Shown: positions 11,520-24,190 of the stretch, piece after piece | Layout: every line of letters starts with the position of its first letter | How positions within the stretch are numbered: position 1 is the first letter of the stretch | Source of the DNA: Paramacrobiotus metropolitanus | Lineage: Eukaryota > Tardigrada > Eutardigrada > Parachela > Macrobiotidae | Assembly: GCF_019649055.1 (NCBI RefSeq) | Contig: NW_026570260.1 | Coordinates: 992,001 to 1,056,000 of the forward strand | Reading direction: 5' to 3' | DNA length: 64,000 bases | Position numbers and translations under genes: made by a program | Notes under the pieces: model-generated | What the model saw: only the letters and a program-made list of their open reading frames with translations | Databases searched by the model: none | Told to the model about the DNA's origin: nothing

Positions 11520-14500
11520 ATGCAACAACTGGCGCTTCTCTGTCTTCCGATTTTTTCCACGCTGTCAATCTTCTCCCATGGCGCCGCGGGACCATACCCC
11601 GACGTCCTCAATGTCAGCCTACTGATTGTGGCTTCTATGAACTCGCAGGAGATCTTCTCTCTGTACTACCTTCGTCCCATCATCGAGTTGGCCCGCGGTG
11701 ACGCACTGACTCTCCACGGCGTCAACCTGACCGTAGCCTACTCCGGCGCCACGCCCACCGACACCTGCGACCTGGTGCAGGCGTCTGTTCTTATCGCCAA
11801 CTTCTCGCGCACCCTGCGCCGTAACCAGCCCGACCTGGTCGTGGGACCGTTTTGTGATGCGGATATGCGAGTCATTGCGCAACTGGCCATGGGCAATAAC
11901 GTTACCACGTTCACGGCTGGAACGCCGTACTGGGATATGTTCGGTCTGTCCAATGGTCTGAACCGCATCGCGTATTCGGCCAAAGATCTCTTTCAGCCGA
12001 TCATTCGGTTTTGTCTAATGAACCAGTGGACTAATTTGTCGGTGATCTGGTACCAAATGGATCCCGTTAATACGCTCGATGGACGGAATTACACTTACGA
12101 GCTCCTTTTACGAGGTTCAAATTTCACATTACCTTTTCTCAAAATAAAGTTTATCAGTCTTTTTGTATTCTTTTACTTTTTGTATTCTTTTACCGCGATC
12201 CACGTTTCGGTAGGACTATTAAATCCGCTTTAAAGAAACATTTAAAAGTTCGTTTTAGTATCCTGCTTTTTATTCTTACTGTCTAACCTTCTAGCACTGG
12301 ACACCGCTATTACAGCAAAAAGCCCGAATTCCTCGGTAGCCAAAATACGAATGGAAGAGATCGTGCACAACATGGCAGACCCGAAATCTACCAATGCTTC
12401 AGAAAATCTATACCGAGCATCTCTCAAATCGCGAAGTAACTAATCATGGCAAAACTATGCATGGAAGCTAACTTTGACCTGCTGCTGTAGTGATCATCTT
12501 CCTCCTTCCAACGAATCTTCTCCGCGGTTACCTCATTCAGTCCTCACAGCTGGGTTTTATGAGCGGCGAATATGTTTTCTTCGCGACCGATGAGTTCGTG
12601 GACAACATCATCTTCAACGTCAATCGAAGTAAAGGAAGTACGGAGTAAATGCGACCGCTGATATACGTACATGGCACTCCTAACTATCTGATTTTTTCTA
12701 GCTGACGGATTTGACGGTATCGTTCAGCAAGGGTACCAGCATCTCTTTGTGGCGTCGGTGCACAACTACCAGAACGACACCAGTCACCGCAAGTTTGTGC
12801 AAAAGATGATGCAGGCGACGGATGAGGCCGGCGTGACGAACTACACGTCTCGAGAAGCGATTTATATCCTTTTTCTATATGACCATTTCCCAACTCATAT
12901 TTCTCGCTTCGAATTACGCGGTGACCTTAATTCTGTTTTGTACTCCACATGGCCAACCACTATGATGTCCTCATGATCATTGCCGGTGCGTACCGCGCTG
13001 CACACCAACTAGGCTACGTCTTCAACCGCACCAATGCATGGGATAGCGTATTCTCCCGGCAGTACCTCAATAAAACCCTGCTGCAAAAAGACTACGGTCT
13101 ATCGTGTGATGCTCTGAGTATAAGCGCCGCTGGCGATAAGAAAGAGAAATACGACCTGTGGTATATGAATTCCACTACGGGACAGTTTGTGGTGAGGGCA
13201 ACTTTTATCTATCTAAATAGCTTCCGGTGCAACACCTTCGGTCTTCGGTGTGTGGTAGATGGCAGCGATTTACGACAGTCTGAAGAGGAAATTTAATCTC
13301 ACGCTGGATATCGGCTGGGAAAATGGTACTGTGCCGCCTAGCTATCCGTCATGTGGCTACACGGGCACCGAATGTGATCCAGGTCATTACTTAGAGCGAA
13401 AAGTCACTGCAAAATTATACGAGTATTAAAACTGAGTGCAGATTATATCGTTGTTAATTCCAACATAAAACGTTCTGGTAGTCTTTTGCCATTAGTTTTG
13501 ACTGATTATGATCTGAAATTCAGTTCTTTTGCAGAAGGCAGCGATAACCGTCTGATGGACGCCATCCTCATCCAGATACCGGTTCTCTTTGTCTTTGTTG
13601 TGTCCGGGGTGTATATTACGCGCCGCTACCGCCGCCACATACGCAACAAGACTGACTGGATCGCCGACCCCGATGATCTGACCGTAATGAACCCCAACGA
13701 TGAGCACAGCACGCGCCGCAGTCGGCTCAGCCGCGCAATCCATGCAGCCAAGGAGGAGCTGGAAGGCAAGCGACTGGAACAGGGCGGCAGTGGGGTTTTC
13801 GAGGCACAGAGCTTCGTCTCAGCAGTGTCGGCATCAGCCGGCCACACGCATTGGAACCGCCGTTCCAATGCAAATCCTGATACCGGTGAATTTTTACAAA
13901 GAGGGATTTAAGATCGATCTTCATTTTCACTAACTTCATCTGAGCAACGTCGTCTTAATGACAGGTGTTTGGAAAAAAACGATGGTGACAGTTCGATGGT
14001 GCAATAAAAAGTCAGTGACTCTCTCCCGAAGGGTCACTCGGGAAGTGCAGCAAGTTCGCTCGTTGAAGAATGACAATCTGGCTGTTTTCATTGGTGCATG
14101 CATGGCTAAAGACAGGGTTCTCATTATTTACGAATACTGCTCACGAGGAAGCCTTCAGGTAACCGTTACTGCAGCGTGTTGCGATTTATGAATGAAATGT
14201 TTGCTTGTGCGTCAGGAATTAATCGAACGGAAGGACGACAAATTCGAATGGGCTATGCGCATCGCTTTCCTGGAAGACATCCTCAATGCTCTGCTGTATC
14301 TACAGAAGACAGCGGTGGGCTGCCACAGCCGACTGACCTCGCAATGCTGTCACATTGAGCGCCGGTTTAGTATTCGCTTATCGGACTATGGTTTGCCCAG
14401 TTTCTTCGATCACAACACGCTGGAGTCATGGATAGCCAAAAGGAATCCCAAGTACAGTGAGGCGCAGCTGTGGCAAGCGCCGGAACAACTGCAAGCCGAG

Positions 14501-16113
14501 ATCGATCAAAACGACCAGTTTAAGAAGGGTGTGGCGTTGGATGTGTATAGTTTCGGAATTATTCTGCAGGAAGTGCTGCTGCGGAGTGCCCCCTACTCAA
14601 TGTATCCGGATCTGGATACCGACAGTGAGAAGCTTCTCTTACCTTAAGTGATGCTTTATTCTGATATAAACTATCGGCGAAACAGAATCGTTCACTAAAC
14701 ATCCATTAAATGTAAACGAAACCCGCCACCGTAATTTCAAAAGATGAATAACAGCAGTGACCATTGCTGGCAGCCTGCAAGCAATGGTGGCTGTCTAATT
14801 TGAAGGTAATCACCTGCAAGTTGCAGGTGATTAGTTCCACCTGTTCCAAAAAACTACTAAACTACTGAAAAAAGCAGCTTCTTTTTCTTCGTAGCGCTGA
14901 CGCGTTATCTGCGAATCAAACGACCGGTAGACAATAAACTGGTTCGTCCGTTCTTCCCGCCCGATGAATCCGCCCACATTGACGCTGGCCTGATGCACTT
15001 AGCGGAAGCCTGCTGGTCTGAAAACCCGGATGCTCGTCCAAACCTCCACACCGCAAGGGAAACCGTTAAGGAAGCAGCAGCACGGATGTAGTATTTGGAC
15101 GTAATTCAATGATATGTTGTTTTTTGACCGCATGTTTTGCAGGGGCATCGAAAACCGCGGCTCTATCATGGATATGTTGCTGGTACAGATGGATCAGCAG
15201 AACTCGCGTCTGCAGGCCGTCGTGGAGAACAAATGCAGTCATATCCTTAAAGAGACGCAAAAGTCTGATCGCATTATCGCGCTATGCTTTGAAAAGTAAG
15301 ACGCCTCTTGTCTAAGGCTAAACAACAGTGCAACGTGTGACTGGTCGATAGTACACTGGCGGAGAAACTGAAGACCAGCCAGACGATCTCACCTGAGGCC
15401 TTCGAAATCGTCACCGTGCTCATGATGCAGATGAATCATTTTGAGCATATTGTCGTTGACAGTACACCGGCGCAGCTTATTGATATTCTCAACGAGTACA
15501 GTCGCTTCATCGACGACACCGTGCAGTATTTTGACTGCCGCAAGATGGATATGGATGTCGATCTGATCACGGTAACAGACACGTCCGCGTTGGACAATTG
15601 AATTATAACTAAAGTGGAGACTGGCTGATCTTCAGATCGCGTCGGCGGTACGTCAATCGCCGCACAAGCGGCATGTACTGTAAATTATTTTAAAATCCTT
15701 CAGATACCTTTCAATGTGTTCAGACTAGCCTTGCCGTTGTAAAACCGGAATTGCAGTATTTACAGCATAATAACTACGTAAGTATTTTATTAGGCCCATG
15801 TGTAGCAGCTGTGATTGGTCGGAAAATACCGCGCTACACGATTACTGGCGACACACTAGACATCTCCAAGCGAATGCTAACCACAGGATTTCGTAAGTCC
15901 CTTTTCTTCCCCTCTTCTTGACTTAACAATGTTTTGGCTGTTTAGCTCAACGAATTCAGATAAGCTGCTACACAAAGACGTTCTAGAAACCTTTGGCAGT
16001 TTCAAGACAGAAGAGCGTGGAGAGTATTCGTCAAAGGAAGGGAGCGCTGACAACGTACTGGCTTGCTGAAGACGGTACATGTCACCTTTGTTTAGCATTT
16101 AACAAGCACAAGC
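11520..16113 (+). CDS. Receptor guanylyl cyclase with degenerate catalytic domain
   Basis: Signal peptide at 11520 (MQQLALLCLPIFSTLSIF). An ANF-receptor ligand-binding ectodomain spans several exons (LIVASMNSQEIFSLYYLRP, DLVVGPFCDADMRVIAQLA). One membrane segment lies at about 13558-13617. A kinase-homology domain follows (13958-15090; RRVTREVQQVRSLKND, RLSDYGLPSFF, GIILQEVLLRSAPYSMYP), then a dimerisation helix and a cyclase domain (15352-15570, 15636-15674, 15724-15892, and a last exon from about 15944). The metal-binding Asp of SDIVGF is Gln (15428-15430), the Glu of ETIGDAY is Asp, and the Asn of VNTASRM is Asp (15859-15861). The second metal Asp and the Arg (15871-15873) remain. The last exon here has several single-base gaps compared with its second copy at 18257-18417. 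Confidence 0.85.
13558..13617 (+). other. Transmembrane segment of the receptor cyclase
   Basis: About 20 hydrophobic residues (AILIQIPVLFVFVVSGVYIT), followed by the stop-transfer sequence RRYRRHIRNK. This places the ectodomain outside the cell and the kinase-homology and cyclase domains inside. Confidence 0.85.
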
Positions 16114-17916
16114 AGAATCATGTGAGAAATAAGCAAAATGACATAGGCAATAAAAGAACTGAAACTGCTACAAAACAAGTACAGAAGCAATCCTGCTGGC
16201 AGAAGACGACAAACTAATCGAAGCTTATCAAACAGTACACCCAGGAAAAGATTAACAAATCTCTGTCTTCTCATCGACCAAATGCTTGTATATTAAATCT
16301 TGAACGATTTGTTCCACCGGTTGTCTTTCACTGTGATTACCCGAATCTGTACGATTATTCTCGTGTCGGAATTCATAAGTTTTCTCAGCCACAAGCGGCT
16401 TGTCCGCTCTCGTTCCCAGTAGTTTTGCATGTCCATGCCCAATCAAGTAATCATTGGTCTGTTTAAGCACCACCATATTAGGGAACAAAATTTCTTCCAA
16501 AAATCCGGTTACACGTTTATACCAATCAGCAATCGGGTGCAGTTCTCCCAGGTCGATATCAGCTGGCACTGTCTCAACTTCCTCGTTAGATATCGGCGAC
16601 AAAAGTTCCGCGTTGTCAGCGCCTTGTCGCAAGATTTTGAAAAACGCCACATCAAAATTCCGCCGAACAAAGCCATCGTCTTTCCCCAATTGCGGCCGCT
16701 TTTCCTTGGTAAGTAAAACACTGTCAACGGCTTCTGCGATCTTCCCATAAACACCGCTACGATCCCGCCCAACCAACAAACTAACCGCTTCTGGCTGTTT
16801 TTGAAGCGGCCCATTATAACTGATCGCCAAACTAACCAGCAGTTGCATAAACTCGATGAAGGTCAGAGGTATTTCAAGGGCGATACTTCCGGTATTCCCT
16901 CGCAGTTCTGGATATCTGACTGAAAAATCTTAAGACGTCTGTTGATGACAAACGGAAGTCCCAGGATATGCGCATGCTGCAAACCCTCAAGCACCAATCG
17001 CAATGTCAGTGCACTGGGCATCTCTTTATCCTGTCCACCGTAGAATTCATAAATATATTTGTACAAATGGAAAAGGTCTGCCACATATCGAAACAACACA
17101 GCGCTCTTCGCCGGGTCATCGAACAGCGTTCCCTGAACAGTCCGCTTTTTTCAGTAACCGACGTTCCATAAAATTCTTCAGTGGTTCCCCGGGGATTAAC
17201 CATGCTCTTTTAACTGGATTTTCTGGCTTTGAATTGTGATTTAGCTCGATGTGTTCGTCGCTAACCGTATTCAGTAATTTCTTGGAAGCTTTCGATCGGA
17301 GATGCGTTAAGAACTTCTTTTCGCGCTCGACTATATATGCCAGTACCACGATCCGGTCAATGATTTCAGTCTCCGTAATTGGAACACACGGATGGGACAA
17401 CACTCCGAATCGCTTAACTCGCGGAAAGCTCGTCTCGATTTCTTCGATCAGCGTGAACAGTCCTTGTTGGGCGGGACAATCTGTGTTGGTCTTCTCCACC
17501 CCGACATCGGACCAGCTGCCAGTACTGAATGACACGAAGAGTGTAATTTTCCTGGCAAGCCCACTTTGCTGTGAGTTTGCTGTAGACAGTCATGACGCGC
17601 TTGATTTGCGGCCAGTACTTTACGATGATTGTCCCGAGTCCTTTCATTTCGGCAGTGATAATTTCGGCGGCGAATCCGTTTTTTGTCAGGCACCTCAAGG
17701 TTCCTGGTAGAACCAATGCGCAGCGGTTATTGTTGTGGATAAAAGCAGGCAACTGCAGTTGCTGGACAGTTGGACCAGGAAGCGCCCAGGCATATTGCTC
17801 ATTACTCACTTCTTTGAAAAGAAACCGTATCGGATTGTCGATGGCATCATTGGAGAAGCGACATCGAAGCGTTATACCGTTGGGCAGGGCGACCGTAAAC
17901 TGAATAGACGTAACTC
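15645..17916. repeat. Tandem repeat unit, copy 1 (2.27 kb)
   Basis: It runs from GCGGTACGTCAATCGCCGCA to GAATAGACGTAACTC and is nearly identical to 17945-20239. It holds the 3' exons of the receptor cyclase (+) and the 3' half of the RSPH10B-like gene (-). Relative to copy 2 it has a few substitutions and many one- to three-base gaps, clustered at 15960-16150 and 16910-17890. Only 28 bases separate the copies. Confidence 0.95.
16252..17895 (-). pseudogene. 5'-truncated second copy of the RSPH10B-like 3' half
   Basis: The minus strand encodes the same C-terminal region as 18568-20221 but lacks the MORN exons, because the repeat starts in the intron just upstream. Reading frames are broken by small gaps at about 16925, 16947, 16965, 17132, 17147, 17512 and 17833. 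The last 198 residues (16848-16252) are open and read through where copy 2 is shifted. It is either a decayed duplicate or an uncorrected assembly overlap. Confidence 0.8.
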
Positions 17917-17944
17917 TTAATTAAACTGCAGATGGGAATACACA

Positions 17945-18417
17945 GCGGTACGTCAATCGCCGCACAAGCGGCATGTACTGTAAATTATTTTAAAATCCTT
18001 CAGATACCTGTACCTTTCAATGTGTTCAGACTAGCCTTGCCGTTGTAAAACCGGAATTTCAGTACTTACAGCATAATAACTACGTAAGTACTTTATTAGG
18101 CCCATGTGTAGCAGCTGTGATTGGTCGGAAAATACCGCGCTACACAATTACTGGCGACACACTAGACATCTCCAAGCGAATGCTAACCACAGGATTTCGT
18201 AAGTCCCTTTTTCTTCCCCCTCTTCTTGACTTAACAATGTTTTGGCTGTTTAGCTCAACGAATTCAGATAAGCTGCTACACAAAAGACGTTCTAGAAACC
18301 TTTGGCAGTTTCAAGACAGAAGAGCGTGGAGAGGTATTCGTCAAAGGAAAGGGAGCGCTGACAACGTACTGGCTTGCTGGCGAAGACGGTACATGTCACC
18401 TTTGTTTTAGCATTTAA
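17945..18417 (+). pseudogene. Orphan second copy of receptor cyclase 3' exons
   Basis: It encodes the second half of the cyclase domain (GPCVAAVIGRKIPRYTITGD, then after an intron AQRIQISCYTKDVLETFGSF and VKGKGALTTYWLAGEDG), ending at TAA 18415-18417. It has no upstream cyclase exons of its own. Its last exon is uninterrupted, unlike the copy linked to the receptor, so it is the better guide to the true C-terminus. Confidence 0.8.
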
Positions 18418-20239
18418 CAAGCACAAGCAGAATCATGTGAGAAATAAGCAAAATGACGCTATAGGCAATAAAGAACTGAAACTGCTACAAAACAAGTACG
18501 AAGCAATCCTGCTGGCAGAAGACGACAAACTAATCGAAGCTTATCAAACAGTACACCCAGGAAAAGATTAACAAATCTCTGTCTTCTCATCGACCAAATG
18601 CTTGTATATTAAATCTTGAACGATTTGTTCCACCGGTTGTCTTTCACTGTGATTACCCGAATCTGTACGATTATTCTCGTGTCGGAATTCATAAGTTTTC
18701 TCAGCCACAAGCGGCTTGTCCGCTCTCGTTCCCAGTAGTTTTGCATGTCCATGCCCAATCAAGTAATCATTGGTCTGTTTAAGCACCACCATATTAGGGA
18801 ACAAAATTTCTTCCAAAAATCCGGTTACGTTTATACCAATCAGCAATCGGGTGCAGTTCTCCCAGGTCGATATCAGCTGGCACTGTCTCAACTTCTCGTT
18901 AGATATCGGCGACAAAAGTTCCGCGTTGTCAGCGCCTTGTCGCAAGATTTTGAAAAACGCCACATCAAAATTCCGCCGAACAAAGCCATCGTCTTTCCCC
19001 AATTGCGGCCGCTTTTCCTTGGTAAGTAAACACTGTCAACGGCTTCTGCGATCTTCCCATAAACACCGCTACGATCCCGCCCAACCAACAAACTAACCGC
19101 TTCTGGCTGTTTTTGAAGCGGCCCATTATAACTGATCGCCAAACTAACCAGCAGTTGCATAAACTCGATGAAGGTCAGAGGTATTTCAAGGGCGATACTT
19201 CCGGTATTCCCTCGCAGTTCTGGATATCCTGACTGAAAAATCTTAAGAACGTCTGTTGATGACAAACCGGGAAGTCCCAGGATATGCGCATGCTGCAAAC
19301 CCTCAAGCACCAATCGCAATGTCAGTGCACTGGGCATCTCTTTATCCTGGCCACCGTAGAATTCATAAATATATTTGTACAAATGGAAAAGGTCTGCCAC
19401 ATATCGAAACAACACAGCGCTCTTCGCCGGGTCATCGAACAGCGTTCCCTTGAACAGTCCCGCTTTTTTCAGTAACCGACGTTCCATAAAATTCTTCAGT
19501 GGTTCCCCGGGGATTAACCATGCTCTTTTAACTGGATTTTCTGGCTTTGAATTGTGATTTAGCTCGATGTGTTCGTCGCTAACCGTATTCAGTAATTTCT
19601 TGGAAGCTTTCGATCGGAGATGCGTTAAGAACTTCTTTTCGCGCTCGACTATATATGCCAGTACCACGATCCGGTCAATGATTTCAGTCTCCGTAATTGG
19701 AACACACGGATGGGACAACACTCCGAATCGCTTAACTCGCGGAAAGCTCTTCTCAATTTCTTCGATCAGCGTGAACAGTCCTTGTTGGGCGGGACAATCT
19801 GTGTTGGTCTTCTCCACCCCGACATCCAGGACCAGCTGCCAGTACTGAATGACACGAAGAGTGTAATTTTCCTGGCAAGCCCACTCCGCTGTGAGTTTGC
19901 TGTAGACAGTCATTACGCGCTTGATTTGCGGCCAGTACTTTACGATGATTGTCCCGAGTCCTTTCATTTCGGCAGTGATAATATCGGCGGCGAATCCGTT
20001 TTTTGTCAGGCACCTCAAGGTTCCTGGTAGAACCAGTGCGCAGCGGTTATTGTTGTGGATAAAAGCAGGCAACTGCAGTTGCTGGACAGTTGGACCGGGA
20101 AGCGCCCAGGCATATTGCTCATTACTCACTTCTTTGAAAAGAAACCGTGGCATCGGATTGTCGATGGCATCATTGGAGAAGCGACATCGAAGCGTTATAC
20201 CGTTGGGCAGGGCGACCGTAAACTGAATAGACGTAACTC
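17945..20239. repeat. Tandem repeat unit, copy 2 (2.30 kb)
   Basis: Second copy of the unit at 15645-17916. It joins directly to the MORN exons of the RSPH10B-like gene. It carries an in-frame six-base insertion (CTGTAC) near 18009 relative to copy 1. Gaps that break the RSPH10B frame are confined to about 18828-19029. Confidence 0.95.
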
Positions 20240-21847
20240 ACGTAAGCACGCAACGCAACGCGCTCCACTTACTTTTGTAATTTTTGGAACAGCAGTAACC
20301 CTAAGAACATCATAACGTTCTCACCTTGCCGTTTTTCTTGCCATGCTTCCAAGTCCCTTCATAGCGAGTGGCATCCTGCTCGTTCAAAGTGCCGTAACCA
20401 TTAATGCAGCCACTTACAAAATAGCCATAATAATACCGCTGCGAAAACGATTCCGGCGGCTGTTTCGCAAGCCATACTATCACACCATAACCGTCCTATA
20501 ATTTACCAAAAAATATTTTTAATGACAATTGTCAGCACCGTATTGAAATACGACGTACCGGTTTCCCGCAGCGAAACTCTCCTCGGTACAACATCATTTC
20601 TTTCCGCCACAGCTGCTCGCCGCGTCCGCTAGGAAGTCCCTGCGCCCATTGGCCGTTGTACGTGTTGCCACATGGCCATTGGCGAATACCGTCACCCCAT
20701 GGTAAGTCTTGATGCCAGTAACCTCGGTACACGTTCGTACTATCTCCTGCGTAAACCATTTTGCCCTACAACCGTCGACCGTTAAACGACCCTTTTTGAA
20801 TAGGCATCACAACCACAACGCTTACGAATCCGTGCATCTTGGAGGATAGCCATTCACCGGCGTAGAAATTTTTGCTGGGCCTATGCAGAAATCGTCCGTA
20901 GCCGTTACGCAGTCCATCTTGTAAAGCGCCTTCGTAAACGGATCCATCCGGCCACGTGTAGATACCCCGGGAGCCAATCTGCCCATCCACAATTTCACCC
21001 TAAAAAATTGTTTTGAGTTTGCAATTTTATTTAGGTATTAAAGCTGCAGGTTAAATTATTGCAATAAAGATAACGGATACTTACATCAAAAATTGCACCA
21101 TCGGAGAGAAGCAACCGTCCGATTCCGTGCGGGAGTTTTCTGTTACTAAACTGACCCTAAGCAGTCAGGTACCGTTACAGCAAATGCTGAACGTCATTTT
21201 CTCGGTGACGCACTTGATAAGTCACACCTGAAGAATACCGAACCGACCCAAACTTATCCAACAAGGAATTCGTCAGTCCATGATAACTGCAAATCTTGTA
21301 ATGATTGCACTATCACAATCACAACTGGTCAAGCAACATTCTCACCTTTCCACAGTGAAATCCACTATACGATTTGTTTCCTGAGCGGTAGAGCTGCTGT
21401 CTGACTCCTGCGAACTCCAGGAAATCACCCATTCCGGTACATTCAGATTTTTTACACCTGCTTCGATTTGGAGGTCTGCTTGCAACGTTGGAAGCGTTTT
21501 GTGTGAGCATGGCGGAATTGTTTTCCGGGTATCGTAATCTAGATCATGCAAGCACCGATTGAATTTTTTCTTGTCACGATATCGGTTAATTAGCTGTACG
21601 GAGTATGGGCTGTATGGAATTAGCTGTACGCTGTATTGGGTACATTGTACGTAAAACAAAGAAGTTCACCCTCGTCTGGATCTTCCGTTATCTGCTCTCG
21701 AATTTCCTCTTGGCTTGACCACTCAGCAGCACTGCTGCTCTTTTGTCTTTCCAGTTCTTCGTACAGTCGCACAGTATCCAATAAGTCCTGGAGGACATCG
21801 ATCGTGTCATCTTCTTCTCCGCCTTCAGTAACTGGCATTGTTGTCAT
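18568..21847 (-). CDS. RSPH10B: Radial spoke head 10 homolog B-like MORN protein
   Basis: Start ATG at 21847 (MTTMPVTEGGEEDDTIDVLQ). MORN repeats occupy several exons between about 21150 and 20335: GSVYEGALQDGLRNGYGRF, NVYRGYWHQDLPWGDGIRQW, NTYNGQWAQGLPSGRGEQLW and TRYEGTWKHGKKNGK. A helical C-terminal half begins at 20221 (FTVALPNGITLRC). It includes LFRYVADLFHLYKYIYEFYG and FIEFMQLLVSLAISYNG, which align with the post-MORN region of RSPH10B, and ends at 18568. RSPH10B is a head component of axonemal radial spokes. In this copy the frame is shifted at about 19027 and again between 18894 and 18828. The repeat at 16252-16848 has the uninterrupted version. Confidence 0.85.
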
Positions 21848-22231
21848 TGTAGGTTATACAGAATCAAAACCACCAGTTCCAGAAAAAAACAGCATTTCCA
21901 GCTTCCGTTGTAACTTGTACCTGTATAATACTTATTGTATTAACAAGTATAAGTACTGACGAAGTACAAGTACAGTACGTACTCGCGTTATTAAACGGTA
22001 TCGGGCTGGCGTTGCAGCAGCTCCGTTGAGTTCGTTTGTTCGATCAAGGAACACCATAGAAACCCAATCTCATGTCATCAGCTACTCAGAATGTATCTCT
22101 TGGTGTACAAAATTGGCACTTGGCACGAGCTAAGTGCTTCCGTAATAAAGCGTTTCGCGTTTGCTAACTAGCAAAACCCTTTTAGCTGCTGCAGCTACCA
22201 GTGGGAGATCTTAATTACACGGACCGCGCTT
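21848..22231. other. Bidirectional promoter region
   Basis: 384 bases between the divergent RSPH10B-like and PP2C genes. AT-rich, with short GTAC-containing direct repeats (21925-21985). No recognisable factor site that I can support. Confidence 0.5.
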
Positions 22232-22249
22232 GTGTACGTTACACCCATG

Positions 22250-24190
22250 ATGGGGTTAAAATTATCGCGCCATTATCCCATCGTGCATCAGTTCGATGAG
22301 GACAGCATCGAGGAGAAGAATCCCTATTACATGGTCTTTGCCACGGGGATCCAAGGATGGCGACCAAGTTGGTGGCGGGTTCTCTTGAAAAACGCAGCGA
22401 TTCTTTTATTTTATCGAAATTTAATGGTGCTTGCGGTTAGTACAAATTTCTCTTTGCTAGCAATGGAAGATGCACACATCGTTCAACTGGGCGCAGTCGG
22501 TGATGATCAGCAGTCAGCCTTTTTCGCGCTCTTTGACGGCCATGGAGGCATGTTGCATGTTATTTGTGAACTATGCAGTACTGTGCATCTTAATTGTCAG
22601 ATTCTGCCTGTCTTGAACCCGTCGTTTCGGCAGGTCCCGACATCGCACAGTTTGCCGCTGCCAACATTCAAGCACGCGTACTCCAGCATCCAAAGCTATG
22701 TAGGTACTGTCGCAGCGTGAGCAACTGGCAAGAACGTGAACTCAATGAAATAGTGATCGTCGGTCAACAAAGACGCTACCCGGCACGAAGGCTAATGCTG
22801 TGTGAGCCTTCTCACCGTGCATTGCTCGTGATCTGTAACCATTTTCCAGTTCACCTTCCCCTGCCGGACAACAGTTTCCTTAACCAGCAGTGATCACGTT
22901 GTTTGCCCTTTAGATGAGAACACATGCTATGCTCTGCGCCATGCTTTACTGGAGATCGATAAAGAAGCTTACGCTTTGGGAAACGGTAATACCATGTTGC
23001 TGCATCAAAGTTTGATCCTAAGGCCGCAGTACATTTACCACAACGTTTAACGCCCGTTGTGCATACTTACTCCTTATTACTTTTACTGGAAGCAAATGTT
23101 AATTTGTCTCAGACAGTGAAAACCCGGAAAAATACCACTTGATCGGATGCACGGCCGTGGTGACGCTGATCAAGGATAAAAAGCTGTACTGCGTTAGTTA
23201 GTGAGAGCCTGAGAGGAATCGACACCTTTTACAAGGTGCCCTTCTAAGGACTGAACCCTTTACAGGCTAACATTGCTGATTCGCGCGCCATCGCCAGCGT
23301 TAGCGGTCACGCTATCCAGCTGTCCATCGAACACAAACCCACCGATCCGGTGGAGTACGAGCGCGTTATAAACCACAAGGGAAACATGAAGGGGTACGTT
23401 GAGAATGGCCGCATTAATGGGAACCTGGCAGTGCCGCGCGCCATCGGCGATTTCTATTACAAGAACAACATGGAGGGTCCGCCATATGACCGAATTGTGT
23501 GCGGTAAGAAAGACCACATTATCCAGGTGTGCCGGTTGAGAAATAATGATTTGTTCGGCAGTAGTAATTAACGCAACAATAGGAGAGCCCATGCTGTCAC
23601 AATTCTTAAAAACTAATTTATCAACAGGTTACCAAAATACTCAATGATTTTATTTTTGATTGAGAAATCGTTTTATTGGTAGCATGGGCGGATATTACGG
23701 TGCGGACGCTGACGGATGATTGGGAATTTCTGGTGATGGCGTGCGACGGGATATGGGATGTAATGACCAATGCGGAAGTGGTGGAGTTCGTCCGCAACCG
23801 GTTTGCGCAGCACTTGGAGCCGCGACGAGTTAGTTGTAACGGAGCATGTTTGCTGTACCCTAAAATGAGAACGCATTTTGCTTTCCTTAGATTGCACAGG
23901 ATTTGCTGTACACGTGCTTGGCTCCGGACACATCGATGGGCGGACTGGGTGCAGATAACATGACTATTGAGATTATTGCACTCTTGAACGGGAGGAGTTT
24001 CGATGAATTTTGCGAGAAGTGCGCCACGGAGCCAGCAGAGAATTGCCCGCCACAAATGCAGTACGTCTTTCGATGAGATTTTGTTTTCTGGTACGGATTG
24101 TTCGATTTTAGTTATTCTGTTTTTCAAATTGATTACAGGTTCTACGATGAATCCTTCGCCAATAGAATCGGGATGAATCTCAAATACTAA
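22250..24190 (+). CDS. PP2C-family Ser/Thr phosphatase
   Basis: Metal-dependent phosphatase (PPM) split into short exons. Motifs in order: GIQGWR spliced to MEDAH (22367 to about 22462), FFALFDGHGG with the metal-binding Asp, YHLIGCTAVVTLIKDKKLYC, ANIADSRAI, NLAVPRAIGDFYYK, LVMACDGIWDVMTNAEVVEF and GADNMTIEIIALL with the late metal Asp. The stop is at 24190. The ATG at 22250 is preferred because it gives MGLKLS, an N-myristoylation-type start common in this family; in-frame ATGs at 22232 and 22247 are alternatives. ANxxDSR carries Ala where most PP2Cs have Gly. The catalytic Asp residues seen are intact, so activity is expected. Confidence 0.85.

Noticed and set aside
15571-15601. Premature stop truncating the cyclase domain at 15601
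   Set aside because: A good donor (GTAACA) at 15571 and an in-phase exon at 15636 bring back recognisable cyclase sequence, so the stop is intronic.
16429-20030. Plus-strand open frames across the RSPH10B region
   Set aside because: They mirror the minus-strand coding exons, appear in both repeat copies and lack domain features.
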